34,212 bases of DNA from NCBI RefSeq assembly GCF_003265355.1, contig NZ_QFRW01000094.1, forward strand, positions 27,499-61,710, read 5' to 3'. Both the position numbers and the translations under genes were made by a program. Every line of letters starts with the position of its first letter. Position 1 is the stretch's first letter. The stretch comes from Glycomyces dulcitolivorans (lineage in GTDB: Bacteria > Actinomycetota > Actinomycetes > Mycobacteriales > Micromonosporaceae). Below, in pieces: positions 8,059-16,114 of this stretch. Under the pieces are notes generated by a model, which saw only the letters and a program-made list of their open reading frames with translations, did not search any database and was not told where the DNA came from.

Positions 8059-9321
8059 ATGAAGGTCAGAGCCGCACTGTGCTGTCTTGTCGTCTCGGTG
8101 CTGCTCCTGAGCGGGTGCGGTGGTGATGACGGCGGCGATCCGGACGCGGACCCAACGACAGGCGAGGTCGACGCCGCGGCGTTCGACCCCCCGATGCGGT
8201 TCGACACCTCGGCCGGCGTCGCGCTCCCGGCCGAGGCGAGTGCGGGCAAGATCAGTCTGGGCGGCAACAACTTCCTGGCGCTACCCGTCGCCCTTGCCGG
8301 TACCAAGGCGTTCGTCGCCTCGGTCGACCGGCTCCAGATCATCGACACCCGCAGCGGCGAGCAGTTTCCGGACATCACTCCGGATTCGGGTACCGCGATG
8401 GACCCAACCTCAGCGATCTTCGTGGGCGACAACCCGATCCAAGCGCCGATCACCGTGCAGCTCGATGGGACCGACCTGGTGGTGGTGCCGTTCGTGGTGT
8501 ACGGCGAGGCCGAGGGCACCGAGCCGGCTCACCAGATCCTCGAACTCGTCGCCGTCGACGCTGCCAGCGGCGAGCGGGCCTTCAACGTCCCCGTCGAGCT
8601 GCCGAACCTCGAAGGCACCGCCGAGTACGAGTTCGCCGAGGCCCTGGGCGAGTCGGGCGGGGTGGTCGTGGTCGATGTCGACCAGAAGTACACCGTCATG
8701 GTGGACTTGGACGCGAGGGCGCCGGCCTGGGAGGAGGCGTTCATGGCCGAGGCGGTCGTGGGCGATACGGTCGTCGGCAAGCCCTTGGACGCTGCGGGCA
8801 GCTTGAATGTCGATGGCCTCCGCGATGGACTTGCGGTCGCCGACGGCGCTCCGACATGGGAGGGCGAGGACTTCGGGCTGCGGGAGTTGTATGCGGCCGG
8901 GCCGAAGTTCGTCGCCGCTGCCGGGCCGGACTCGGCCGATGCGGGCGGACTGCTCTGGATCGACGCCGCCTCCGGCGCCGTGGCCGGGCAGGAGGCAGGG
9001 AACTGGGTCGGGTACGAGTGCGCCTTCGACCATGCCGAGACCGTCGTCTGCTTCAACCAGAGCAATCGCTGGACTGGGGCTTGGGACGCGGAGACCGGCG
9101 AACGCCTCTGGGAACTCGCCGACAGCGACGAGCGCAGCGGGGTCGTGTTCACTGCCGCCTGGCATGGCGCGGTGTACGGCATTGGACCGGTCGTACTCGA
9201 CGCCCGGACCGGCGCCGACGCCGAGACCGAACCGGGGACGGCCCCTCACGTCGTCAACGAGTACATCGGGATCGGCGAGAAGGAAAGCGGCGGCGTAGCC
9301 GCCTATCCCTCAATCGAGTAA
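8059..9321 (+). CDS. Secreted lipoprotein with PQQ-like beta-propeller character
   Basis: A 420-residue protein with a type II signal peptide: basic MKVR, a hydrophobic stretch, and lipobox LLSGC with the lipidated cysteine at residue 20, then a Gly/Asp-rich linker. The mature part repeats short strands of the form LVAVDAASGERAFNV, LLWIDAASGAVAGQ and GAWDAETGERLWEL, typical of PQQ-binding-like beta-propeller blades. No enzyme residues are evident, so a structural or binding role on the outer face of the membrane is likely. The ATG at 8059 has AGGAAG about 11 bases upstream. It stands alone, with convergent 9507-10127 downstream. A weak TAGACT -10 candidate lies at 8011-8016. Confidence 0.75.
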   Translation: MKVRAALCCLVVSVLLLSGCGGDDGGDPDADPTTGEVDAAAFDPPMRFDTSAGVALPAEASAGKISLGGNNFLALPVALAGTKAFVASVDRLQIIDTRSGEQFPDITPDSGTAMDPTSAIFVGDNPIQAPITVQLDGTDLVVVPFVVYGEAEGTEPAHQILELVAVDAASGERAFNVPVELPNLEGTAEYEFAEALGESGGVVVVDVDQKYTVMVDLDARAPAWEEAFMAEAVVGDTVVGKPLDAAGSLNVDGLRDGLAVADGAPTWEGEDFGLRELYAAGPKFVAAAGPDSADAGGLLWIDAASGAVAGQEAGNWVGYECAFDHAETVVCFNQSNRWTGAWDAETGERLWELADSDERSGVVFTAAWHGAVYGIGPVVLDARTGADAETEPGTAPHVVNEYIGIGEKESGGVAAYPSIE

Positions 9322-9506
9322 CCACAGTGATCCAGAGCGGCTTCCTGCCCGATGCACCGGCCAACGACGAGGGACTTCGACGCGACTCGGGCAGATGCCG
9401 ATCGATAGCAGCCCGAGCGATTCGAGCTGGCGAAGATACCGAGCTTCGCGTTCATCGTGGGACTGGTTGAGATGGCCGCCCAGGGCTTCAATGCGTCGAT
9501 CGCCGT

Positions 9507-10127
9507 TCAGGACGCGGCTGCCGCATCGAGAGCGTCGAGGAGGGTCGGGGCGGGGGCAAGGGAGCAGCTGACGTGTTCGCCGTGGTGCATGCCGCGGCAT
9601 TCGACGCCGTCGAGCGTCCGGGTGGGGTCGGTGAGCTTGCGACGGGTCTCGGACTCGTGGTCATCGATCCGCGATCCCTCCAGGGCTTCGTGGTTCTCGC
9701 TGGCGGGGATGAGTTCGGAGAAGTTGGGGAGGCCCGCGGCCCGCCACATCCGGAAGTACAGCCCTGAAGCCGCAGACTGGAGGGGCGCGATGAGGCTGAC
9801 GTCGTGGAGGGCGCAGCAGATCTCGGCGGCCGTCCCGATCCGGGTGTCGCCGCCGGTGGCGACGCGGTTGAGGATTTCTCGGCAGTGCGCGCGGTAGACG
9901 GGTTCGTACTCCATGCGCTCGTGCGACGGCACGAGGAGCATGAAGGAGTGGTAGAGCCGGTCGCTGGCGTCCGGGTGCCGCTCATGTGCGGCGGTGATCT
10001 CGTCTTCGGCGATGTCCATGCGCTCGAAGATCCCGGACAGGCCGAGATGGTCCATGAACGCGGCGGCGAACTCGGCCGGTCCGGTGGCCTGCTCCAGCAT
10101 GGCGTCGAACGAAGTCTGTGGTGTCAT
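9507..10127 (-). CDS. Hypothetical cytoplasmic protein
   Basis: A 206-residue protein starting MTPQTSFDAMLEQATGPAEF. The ATG (10125-10127) is preceded by AAGGGG at 8 bases. The protein is mostly helical and acidic, with no signal peptide or membrane segment, and ends in a His/Cys-containing tail (GMHHGEHVSCSL). No family recognised. Longer in-frame extension upstream to 10367 is rejected because it is Arg/Pro-rich and passes through the recurrent motif and a leader hairpin. It shares that promoter-type motif with ssb and the 11175-14619 operon, so it is likely a co-regulated element gene. Confidence 0.65.
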   Translation of the reverse strand: MTPQTSFDAMLEQATGPAEFAAAFMDHLGLSGIFERMDIAEDEITAAHERHPDASDRLYHSFMLLVPSHERMEYEPVYRAHCREILNRVATGGDTRIGTAAEICCALHDVSLIAPLQSAASGLYFRMWRAAGLPNFSELIPASENHEALEGSRIDDHESETRRKLTDPTRTLDGVECRGMHHGEHVSCSLAPAPTLLDALDAAAAS

Positions 10128-10465
10128 GGCGATGCCCCTTCCAGGGCTGGGCGCGGCGGCCCTGGTGGCTGCCGCGCGGTGCGGCGCCTTTACCCGGCGG
10201 GGAAGGGGCGAGGACGCAGTCCAGGGCGTAGCCCGGTCGTCCCGGCCGTCGGGTAGCGTTCGCGCCCGCGAGCGGCAGCCGCACAGAGGTCTCGCTGGTG
10301 CGCAATCGGCAGCGCTGCTTGAAGGTTCCGAATCAGGTGTGGAGCCGGGGCAGCGCCAAGGATGCACGCCACCGGCGACAATTCCCTGATCTTGCGTCGC
10401 AGCGGTATCATCCAGGCTAGAGCCGAAGCCGACTCAGCACGCACCCGAAGGACAGGTACCCCTCG
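10128..10465. other. Divergent non-coding region with leader hairpin
   Basis: 338 bases without a supported gene. It holds the CCAGGGC/GCCCTGG hairpin (10141-10165) right upstream of the ribosome site of the leftward gene, and recurrent motif copy c at 10243-10259. To the right of about 10380 the sequence becomes AT-richer toward the membrane-protein gene. Confidence 0.6.
10243..10259 (-). promoter_or_regulatory. Recurrent motif copy c
   Basis: CGGCCGTCGGGTAGCGT, identical to copy a, 116 bases upstream of the start at 10127. The flank toward the gene reads GCCCGGTCGTCC, very close to copy b (GCCCGGTCGGCC), so the conserved block is about 30 bases long in copies b and c. Confidence 0.5.
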
Positions 10466-11161
10466 ATGACCGAGTCCGCAATCGACCTGATCATCAATCT
10501 GATCGCGGCAGCGATAGCATTTTCAGTTGGCTTTTCGGTGCGCCGGTTGCGATTTCGATTTGACACTCGCGATCGTCGGAAATTCTGGATAGCTCTCGGA
10601 GCGGTCGAACTTCATATCATTGTTGGGCATGGTGATCTCGAGGCGTTTGCTCAACTCAGGAATCATCTGCATCAGATTGACATCAGAGATTTCGGCTTGT
10701 CCGCGAGTGACAGGGCAACCGCTGAGACTCTAAAAAAGAACTTGATCCTCATCGGTGGCCCGGAATCGAACATCGTGTCAGCCCGCGTACTCGAGAAGAT
10801 CTCCTCCACCTTTCGATTCGGCTCCGCACAGGGCTCCACTCGAATGGAAGCTGCGATACAGGATAGTCAACTTGACACTACCACGGCATGCCGCACCAAC
10901 CTAAGCGGGAATGTGACTAAGGATCACGGCATATTCATTCGATGCACGAATCCTTTCGAACAGCAAAGGAAGGTGGTGTTCATGGCTGGATGCCTGGGAT
11001 ACGCCACCATTGGGGCCATTCGGCTGATAGAAACCGCTGACTTCATCGATCATCCCGTGATTGCATCAGGCCAGGACTTTGAGGCAATGTATAGCTGCGA
11101 TGTCTCTGACGGTGTGGTGACTGGTGTTCAGCTTGGTATCGTTCGACGACTCTCAATCTAG
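10466..11161 (+). CDS. Membrane-anchored protein with possible nucleotide-binding fold
   Basis: A 231-residue protein, AT-richer than its neighbours. Residues 6-25 form one N-terminal membrane helix (IDLIINLIAAAIAFSVGFSV), followed by a basic RRLRFRF stretch that should be cytoplasmic. The soluble part has LILIGGPESN (93-102), GIFIRCTNPF (155-164) and VVFMAGCLGYATIGAI (170-185), a strand-loop-helix rhythm like a Rossmann-type domain. I have seen similar GGPxxN...NPF...aGxxGxGT patterns in uncharacterised proteins but cannot name the family. A membrane helix plus a small-molecule-binding domain is a layout found among nucleotide-sensing defence proteins (inference, weak). ATG at 10466 follows AAGGACAGG. 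Confidence 0.6.
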   Translation: MTESAIDLIINLIAAAIAFSVGFSVRRLRFRFDTRDRRKFWIALGAVELHIIVGHGDLEAFAQLRNHLHQIDIRDFGLSASDRATAETLKKNLILIGGPESNIVSARVLEKISSTFRFGSAQGSTRMEAAIQDSQLDTTTACRTNLSGNVTKDHGIFIRCTNPFEQQRKVVFMAGCLGYATIGAIRLIETADFIDHPVIASGQDFEAMYSCDVSDGVVTGVQLGIVRRLSI

Positions 11162-11174
11162 GATCATCTTGAGT

Positions 11175-11995
11175 CTAAATCAGCTCACTCTCTGAAATGA
11201 TTTCGCTATGTGGAGATGCGGATAATTGAGAAAGGCCAAAGGTGATGCGCCCCATGCAGGCTCGGTGCATGCACGCGATGGTGACGTTCGCGTAGTCGAG
11301 GTCTTTGGCCTCGGCGAAGTTCCAGACCGGGCCGGTGGCGCATGCGGTATTGGTGTGGAAGCCTCCGCCGAGATCAACCCTCCACTGTGCGGCGCAGCTA
11401 GAGCATGTGGCTGTTAGATGGTCGCCGATAGAGAACTCGCGGATGGCATCCAGGTCGAGGGTGTCGGCGTTGCAGCCGAGTGGGAGGCGGCACAGGGCGT
11501 CGGTGAAGTGCAGCTTCTCGCCGGTGGCGCAGGCGAGGTACTGACCGCGCTCGATAAGTCCGGTGCGCGGTGAGAACTCGCCGGGCGCGGCGACGCTGAC
11601 GCGGAAGGTCCGGTCGACGGCGATGGCGAGGACCGTGCGCCCGGCGTCGGCGAACGTGTCCTCGTCGGTGTCGTCCCACACCTCGGCGACGGCCATCGGC
11701 CAGCCGAGCTCGGAGAGCCTGGGGGCGAGTCCGGTGACCTCGTCGAACCCTCCCGACCTCGATGCAGCCTGGGGGGCAGGGCCGGGTCGATGCCGGCGAG
11801 GTGGGGGCGGAGCTCGGCCTCCGGCCGGCCGATCACGGTGCGCTGGACGAACTCCCCAGCGTCCAGGAGCAGGCCGAGGCCGGCGGCGTGTACCGGCTCG
11901 AACCGCTCGCAAAGCGCCCGGACGGTGGCGGCCGCGTCGACGCGCAAGGTCTCGAGGTCGAAGCCGAGGTCGATCAGGGACGGGTCAGGGCTCAT
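11175..11995 (-). pseudogene. Hypothetical element gene, frameshifted
   Basis: Two overlapping minus-strand frames are pieces of one gene. The 5' part begins MSPDPSLIDLGFDLETLRVD at 11995 and reads sensibly to ...GIDPALPP. The sense then moves to a second frame, ...QAASRSGGFDEVTGLAPRLSE, which ends at 11175. The switch falls on a run of six G (11771-11776, C6 on the coding strand); one extra base would give a continuous protein of about 273 residues. This is either a real inactivating change, a sequencing error, or slippage at the run. The C-terminal half has cysteine clusters (CSSCAAQW, CATG). No family recognised. Its start overlaps the stop of the next gene upstream (ATGA), so it is the last gene of the operon beginning at 14619. 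Confidence 0.65.
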
Positions 11996-12237
11996 GCGAT
12001 CTTCCTTCCGATGATGACGGTCTCGGGCGGGCCGGGCCGGGTGAGGACCGCCCAGTCGAGGGCATCACCGAGCCCGGCCATGAAATCCGGTTCGTGGACG
12101 GCGCACGAGCGCATCCGAAACCCCGCCGAGCTGCGGGAGATGAGGGTGCTGTGCTCGGGGTAGGCGCGAGTCGCCGTCGCGGAGACGACGACGGGTCGCC
12201 CGCACCCGGGCACCGGGCACTCGGCTTCACTCGCCAC
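11992..12237 (-). CDS. Small zinc-ribbon-like hypothetical protein
   Basis: An 81-residue protein opening MASEAECPVPGCGRPVVVSA. The CPVPGC spacing with later Cys/His (CAVHEP) resembles a small treble-clef or zinc-finger protein, but no family was recognised. It overlaps the preceding gene by 11 bases and the following gene by 4 (ATGA), so it is translated as part of the minus-strand operon. Confidence 0.6.
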   Translation of the reverse strand: MASEAECPVPGCGRPVVVSATATRAYPEHSTLISRSSAGFRMRSCAVHEPDFMAGLGDALDWAVLTRPGPPETVIIGRKIA

Positions 12238-12988
12238 GGCCAGCCCCCGCTCCGGTTACCACGGGCGTGCCCGCGTCGGTAGTCGCGGCCTCTGTGAGGC
12301 CGAGGTCGGCGAGGCAGGTGAGGGCGGCCTGCTCCAGCAGGGTCTGGCCCGAGGGTTCGAGGGTGCCGGTGTAGTGGGGATCGAAGGAGGCCGAGCGCGG
12401 GTCGCAAACCGGTGCGGCAGTCGCGGGCCGGTGAATCAGATACCGAGTGGTTGCGCTGGTGACGAACGCGCTGTGGCAGAACGCCAGGTGGAGGTCGCCG
12501 CGGACCTGGCGGGCGGCGTGGACGTGCTGCTGGGGGAACAGCAGGAAGTCGCCGCGGGCGAGGTCGCCTGCGGGGAGGACACGCAGGCTCCCGGGGAAGC
12601 GCCCGGCGCGGAGGGCGCGGCTGGTGTGCTCGGCACGGTGGTCGCCGAGCCCGTCGAGGTCGGCGCTAAGCCGGTCGATGAGGGCCCTGGGGTCGCGCAG
12701 CATCTCGTTCGGATCGCATGCGCCGCAGGCGCAGTCGAGAGCGTGCAGCGACTTGACCGAGTAGCCCTGCTCGCGGGACCAGGGGGTGATGACCTGCTCC
12801 CAGGCATCGGCCGAGCGCTGGTGTTCGAGGAACTCGACGATCGCGCCGTCCTCGCCGATCAGGCCGGTGATACGGGCGGGGTAGTAGAACGGCCAGGCGA
12901 ACGGCCGAGAATCGGACGGCGTGCGCGGGGCGAGGAGGTGCGGGCGGGCCTTGACGATCTCGCCTTCGGCGAAGCGGTGGGTAGCCAT
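12227..12988 (-). CDS. Hypothetical element protein with CxCGxC motif
   Basis: A 253-residue protein from the ATG at 12986-12988 (MATHRFAEGEIVKARP), which has GGAG 9 bases upstream; an ATG 5 codons further upstream is possible. The N-terminal 70 residues look like a small beta barrel (FYYPARITGLIGEDGAIVEF). A CACGACDPNEM motif in the middle could bind metal. The C-terminus is Ala/Thr/Gly-rich. No membrane segment and no recognised family. It sits in the minus-strand operon, 106 bases after the preceding gene and overlapping the next by 11. Confidence 0.6.
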   Translation of the reverse strand: MATHRFAEGEIVKARPHLLAPRTPSDSRPFAWPFYYPARITGLIGEDGAIVEFLEHQRSADAWEQVITPWSREQGYSVKSLHALDCACGACDPNEMLRDPRALIDRLSADLDGLGDHRAEHTSRALRAGRFPGSLRVLPAGDLARGDFLLFPQQHVHAARQVRGDLHLAFCHSAFVTSATTRYLIHRPATAAPVCDPRSASFDPHYTGTLEPSGQTLLEQAALTCLADLGLTEAATTDAGTPVVTGAGAGRGE

Positions 12989-13094
12989 GATGACGGTCTC
13001 CATTCAGAAGATCAGGGACGGGAAGGGAACGGGCCGGCCAGCAGGATGCCGGCCGACCCGCATAGTGGTCGTGCGATGTGATCGAAGTGCGACC

Positions 13095-13727
13095 TCACGG
13101 CTCCTGCTCGGCAGGGGTTTCGGCAGCGAGATGCTTGCCGATGAGGGCGGCGAGGCCCTGGGCGAGGCCGATCGGGACGCAGTCGAGTTCTATGGTGGCC
13201 GCGGCGGCGCGGTAATGGACGCGCAGCGAACCGCGAAAGAGGTCCGGCCCGTTGAACCGCAGGCAGTCCCCAGGGTCGTACTTGGATTGGTGGGCGCCGG
13301 GAATGAGGGCCTGAAGGTTGGCGACAGCCGCTGCGAGGATGGTCTTGCGGTCGCGCTCGGCATCGAGCGCGGCGTGGACTTCGGCGATGGCCTCGTCGTA
13401 GGCGGTGGTGAGGAGACGGCGCTGGACTTGGCGGGCGATCTTGTCGGCCGGGCGGTCGGCGGCGACGCTGGTCTCCTCGACCTCCAGTTGTGTGTGGGTT
13501 CGATAGCCCTCAGGTAGGTCGGCGGTGATGACCACCCGCCAGATCGTGCCCTTGAGCTCGGGGCGGATCGTCAACAACCGCTCGCCCGACCGCAGGCCCA
13601 CCAGGTACTCATACGGGTCGCACCGGACCCATTCGCCGGGCAGGTGCTCGGTGAGTCCGGCGGCGCAGGATTCGGCGATGCGCTCGCGCAGCTGCTGCTC
13701 CTCGCTCCAGGACAGGATCTCACTCAT
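13095..13727 (-). CDS. Hypothetical protein, paralogue of its upstream neighbour
   Basis: A 210-residue acidic soluble protein (MSEILSWSEEQQLRERIAES). It shares several positions with the product of 13720-14619: EHLPGEWVR against EHLAGDWHR, ADLPEGYR against AQLPDGW, ADRPADKIARQVQRRLL against ADRAIESIATDIARRLL, HAALDAERDRK against RDALDREEHRK, and GLAALIGKHLAAETPAE against SIIHLTGRHLSETEPAE. The pair is therefore a tandem duplication that has diverged widely. Function unknown. Its start overlaps the end of the upstream gene by 8 bases, so translation is probably coupled. Confidence 0.7.
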   Translation of the reverse strand: MSEILSWSEEQQLRERIAESCAAGLTEHLPGEWVRCDPYEYLVGLRSGERLLTIRPELKGTIWRVVITADLPEGYRTHTQLEVEETSVAADRPADKIARQVQRRLLTTAYDEAIAEVHAALDAERDRKTILAAAVANLQALIPGAHQSKYDPGDCLRFNGPDLFRGSLRVHYRAAAATIELDCVPIGLAQGLAALIGKHLAAETPAEQEP

Positions 13728-14619
13728 CGCCTGCTCCCGAAGCGGTCTGCTCCCGGCTGGTGGCGCCGGAGTCCGTGGCGGGTGCGGGCGGCAGGTTCCA
13801 GGCGCTGTGGCGGACTTTCGTCACGAGCTGGTCGGCGACCCGCTCGATCTGGTTGCGCTCGTCCCGGTCCGGGAGGCGGTTGGAGGCGATGCGGGAGATG
13901 ATGAGCAGGTTCAGCGCGGACTCGCGCAGGAGCTTCGCGACCGGTATGCGGGTGCGGGCGGTGGCGAGAGCGGTGATGGCGTCGGCGAGCGCATCGAGGA
14001 CCTGCTCCGTGGAGCCTTCGGCCGGTTCGGTTTCGCTGAGGTGACGGCCGGTGAGGTGGATGATGCTGTGGGCGAGGTCGAGCGGGACGTTCCGCAGGTG
14101 GAGGTCGGCGGTCTGCGCGTTCATTCCGAGGCGCATGCTCGCGCTGAAGGCCCCCGGGCCCCGACTGCTGACCGCATTGGCGGGATGGTGCATGTCGGGC
14201 ACGGGGCCGGGCATGGTCTCCAGGAAGTAGTCGACGATCGAGGCGGTGACGGCCTTGCGATGCTCCTCCCGGTCCAGGGCGTCCCGGACGCGGGCGGCCT
14301 GCTCGGCGTGGGCGGGCAGGAGACGGCGGGCGATGTCGGTCGCGATCGACTCGATGGCGCGGTCGGCGCGGACGGTGATCTCCGGCGGGGCGACGCCCTC
14401 GACCGCGGCCCACCCGTCGGGGAGCTGGGCCCGGATAGACAGGCGGGCAGTACCGTTCTGCTCGTACCCCCACAGGTACAGCTCGCAGCCTTCGCGGGCG
14501 ATGCTCGCCTCGGTCTGGACGGCCTCGGCCCGGTGCCAGTCACCGGCCAGGTGTTCGCACAGTGCGTCGGCGTACTCGATCGCGATGCGCAGTAGATCGT
14601 CATGGTCGTAGTTGGGCAT
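13720..14619 (-). CDS. Hypothetical protein, first gene of element operon
   Basis: A 299-residue soluble protein (MPNYDHDDLLRIAIEYADAL) whose first 210 residues are paralogous to the next gene in the operon; the extra C-terminal 90 residues are helical (ESALNLLIISRIASNRLPDRDE...). No recognised family. The ATG at 14617-14619 follows AGGAGGGG, but that ribosome site sits in a hairpin whose arms GGCCCC and GGGGCC (14620-14625 and 14636-14641) abut the start codon. Copy d of the recurrent motif lies 143 bases upstream. Confidence 0.7.
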   Translation of the reverse strand: MPNYDHDDLLRIAIEYADALCEHLAGDWHRAEAVQTEASIAREGCELYLWGYEQNGTARLSIRAQLPDGWAAVEGVAPPEITVRADRAIESIATDIARRLLPAHAEQAARVRDALDREEHRKAVTASIVDYFLETMPGPVPDMHHPANAVSSRGPGAFSASMRLGMNAQTADLHLRNVPLDLAHSIIHLTGRHLSETEPAEGSTEQVLDALADAITALATARTRIPVAKLLRESALNLLIISRIASNRLPDRDERNQIERVADQLVTKVRHSAWNLPPAPATDSGATSREQTASGAGDE

Positions 14620-14641
14620 GGCCCCTCCTCGGGTCGGGGCC
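14620..14641 (-). promoter_or_regulatory. Hairpin covering the ribosome site of the 14619 operon
   Basis: In the transcript GGCCCC pairs with GGGGCC immediately before AUG; the AGGAGG ribosome site lies in the loop and the 3' arm. Translation may be controlled by opening of this hairpin. Confidence 0.4.
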
Positions 14642-14761
14642 GCGGACCTGTTGATCGGTCGCGGCCGGATTGACCCGTCCGCCCACCCGGCGGCAGAGGG
14701 CAGAGGAGGCGCGGGGGTCGGCGACGAAGGAGCCGCCCGCGCGAGCGCAGCGGCCCCGGAT

Positions 14762-14778
14762 CGGCCGCCGGGTACCCT
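14762..14778 (-). promoter_or_regulatory. Recurrent motif copy d (divergent)
   Basis: CGGCCGCCGGGTACCCT, the weakest match of the four (changes in the centre and last bases), in the same position class, upstream of a minus-strand operon. Its distal flank GCGCCCGCG also occurs beside copy c. Confidence 0.35.
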
Positions 14779-14867
14779 GGCGGCGGCAATCCGCGCCCGC
14801 GACCGCCAAGAGCGGCTGACGGGAGGGATCGTCAGTCAGCGGACACAAGGCCAAGTGGTTGCGTTCT

Positions 14868-14887
14868 GGTCGGGACCGGTCCCGACC
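14868..14887. promoter_or_regulatory. 20-bp perfect palindrome, possible operator
   Basis: GGTCGGGACCGGTCCCGACC, ending 21 bases before the ATG at 14909. A TACCTT -10-like box (14897-14902) lies between palindrome and start, so a dimeric repressor bound here would sit on or near the promoter of the membrane-anchored gene. Confidence 0.45.
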
Positions 14888-14908
14888 GAGGCGCCCTACC
14901 TTGTTCGC

Positions 14909-15520
14909 ATGGACGAGAACGTGCCTTCCCTGGATGAGCCGATCGAAGACGCCGCGACCGAGCGGAGCCGCACGTCGAAAGTCTGGGTCGGCCTCATCGC
15001 CGTCCTCATCGTCGGCGGTGTCTTGGGCGGCGCGCAGATCTGGTGGAGCCCTTGGGGTGCCCCGGCCGGCCCTGCCTGTGCTGAGGACGCAACACATATG
15101 GGCGACCATGAGACCAGCCTGTGTTTCAGCATTCCCACGGATTGGGTGCAAGTCGAGGGCGCCAAGTTGGACGGCTCCGATTACACCAGCATTGTCGAGT
15201 CCGATTCCGGGAATGCCTGGGTGGCGGTGGAGCCGGTTCCCGACGCTGTGACGGCGACTGAGACCGAGGATGCGGCGCGTCAGATGATCGCCACCCTGGT
15301 TGAGGTCAGCCCTGATGCTCAGGGGATTCGGATCGAATCAGGGCCGGTCGAGGGCCAAGAGAGCACGACCGCCGAGTTCGAGACGACGATCGTCTGGTTC
15401 CGTGTGGTCGTCGTCGATGTCGATGGCAGCCTGGTGATGATGGTCGGGAGTACCTACACCGGCGAGGACGGCCTGCGAGAACAGGTCGAGCAGATTCAGG
15501 ACTCCTTGAGCATCGCCTGA
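14909..15520 (+). CDS. Single-pass membrane-anchored extracytoplasmic protein
   Basis: A 203-residue protein. A short acidic cytoplasmic tail (1-24) is followed by one membrane helix (about 25-43, VWVGLIAVLIVGGVLGGAQ) and an outside domain of about 150 residues. The outside domain (SLCFSIPTDWVQVEG...ESDSGNAWVAVEP...) has the alternation of a small alpha/beta fold like LpqN/PsbP-type lipoprotein domains, but the match is only in style. The ATG at 14909 has no clear ribosome site; the TACCTT box just upstream suggests a leaderless transcript. An in-frame extension to 14612 is rejected because it crosses the divergent leader. Confidence 0.65.
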   Translation: MDENVPSLDEPIEDAATERSRTSKVWVGLIAVLIVGGVLGGAQIWWSPWGAPAGPACAEDATHMGDHETSLCFSIPTDWVQVEGAKLDGSDYTSIVESDSGNAWVAVEPVPDAVTATETEDAARQMIATLVEVSPDAQGIRIESGPVEGQESTTAEFETTIVWFRVVVVDVDGSLVMMVGSTYTGEDGLREQVEQIQDSLSIA

Positions 15521-15615
15521 CTCCACGTCGATCGGGTGGCAATGGCACCGGTTCAGGGATTGTCCGAAGAAGACCACTGCGACCGGGACAGCACCGCGTG
15601 TCGAGAACCTGGTCT

Positions 15616-16113
15616 TCAGCGGGGGAGCAGATCCTCCACCATGCCCAGATTCCGTTTCGGATAGCGCTCCAGCAGCGCATCGAGTACCCCGTCGACATTG
15701 AAGTCGGTGCCGCTGAGGCGGTCGCTCAGGACAATCGTGTTTTCGGTGCGCAGCAGGTAGATGTCCTCGTATTGGAAGCTGAGGACACCCTTGGCCCCGG
15801 GGTGGTCCTCAAGGAATTTGGCGGAAGAGGCGACCATGTCGCGGAAAGTCGCGGCGTCCTCTTCGCTGGTGAGGAACTTGTTCATCCGGAAAGTGACCGA
15901 GGCGATCCGGTCGACGCCGAACAGCGCAGCCATGTCCGGCTCCTCCTCGCCGTCCCAGACGGCAGCGGTGACCGCGACCTCCTTCTTGAACGCTCGCGCA
16001 GGTGCACCAGGCTCCTCGTAGCGCTCATCGCAGCCGAGCAAGTCAGCGAAGTAGCCGAGCATGCCGTTGGCGTCCAAGACAGGTGAAGCCTCGAAGTGAT
16101 ACTCAATCGCCAT
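15616..16113 (-). CDS. SitI3-like immunity protein
   Basis: A 165-residue acidic cytoplasmic protein. MAIEYHFEASPV at the start, the SVTFRMNKF block, and GVLSFQYEDIYLLRTENTIVL match the pattern I know for SitI3-family immunity proteins of polymorphic toxin systems. It would neutralise the toxin encoded just upstream: the toxin stop codon is one base before this ATG (16111-16113), and GGAGG within the toxin's last codons serves as ribosome site. The frame continues upstream inside the toxin gene in another reading frame and is not used. Family assignment is by remembered motifs; partnership is from the adjacency. Confidence 0.75.
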   Translation of the reverse strand: MAIEYHFEASPVLDANGMLGYFADLLGCDERYEEPGAPARAFKKEVAVTAAVWDGEEEPDMAALFGVDRIASVTFRMNKFLTSEEDAATFRDMVASSAKFLEDHPGAKGVLSFQYEDIYLLRTENTIVLSDRLSGTDFNVDGVLDALLERYPKRNLGMVEDLLPR

Positions 16114-16114
16114 G

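Noticed and set aside
15566-15596. GAAGACCA...TGGTCTTC as a terminator between converging genes
   Set aside because: Arms of 8 bases with a loop of more than 30 bases make a weak hairpin.
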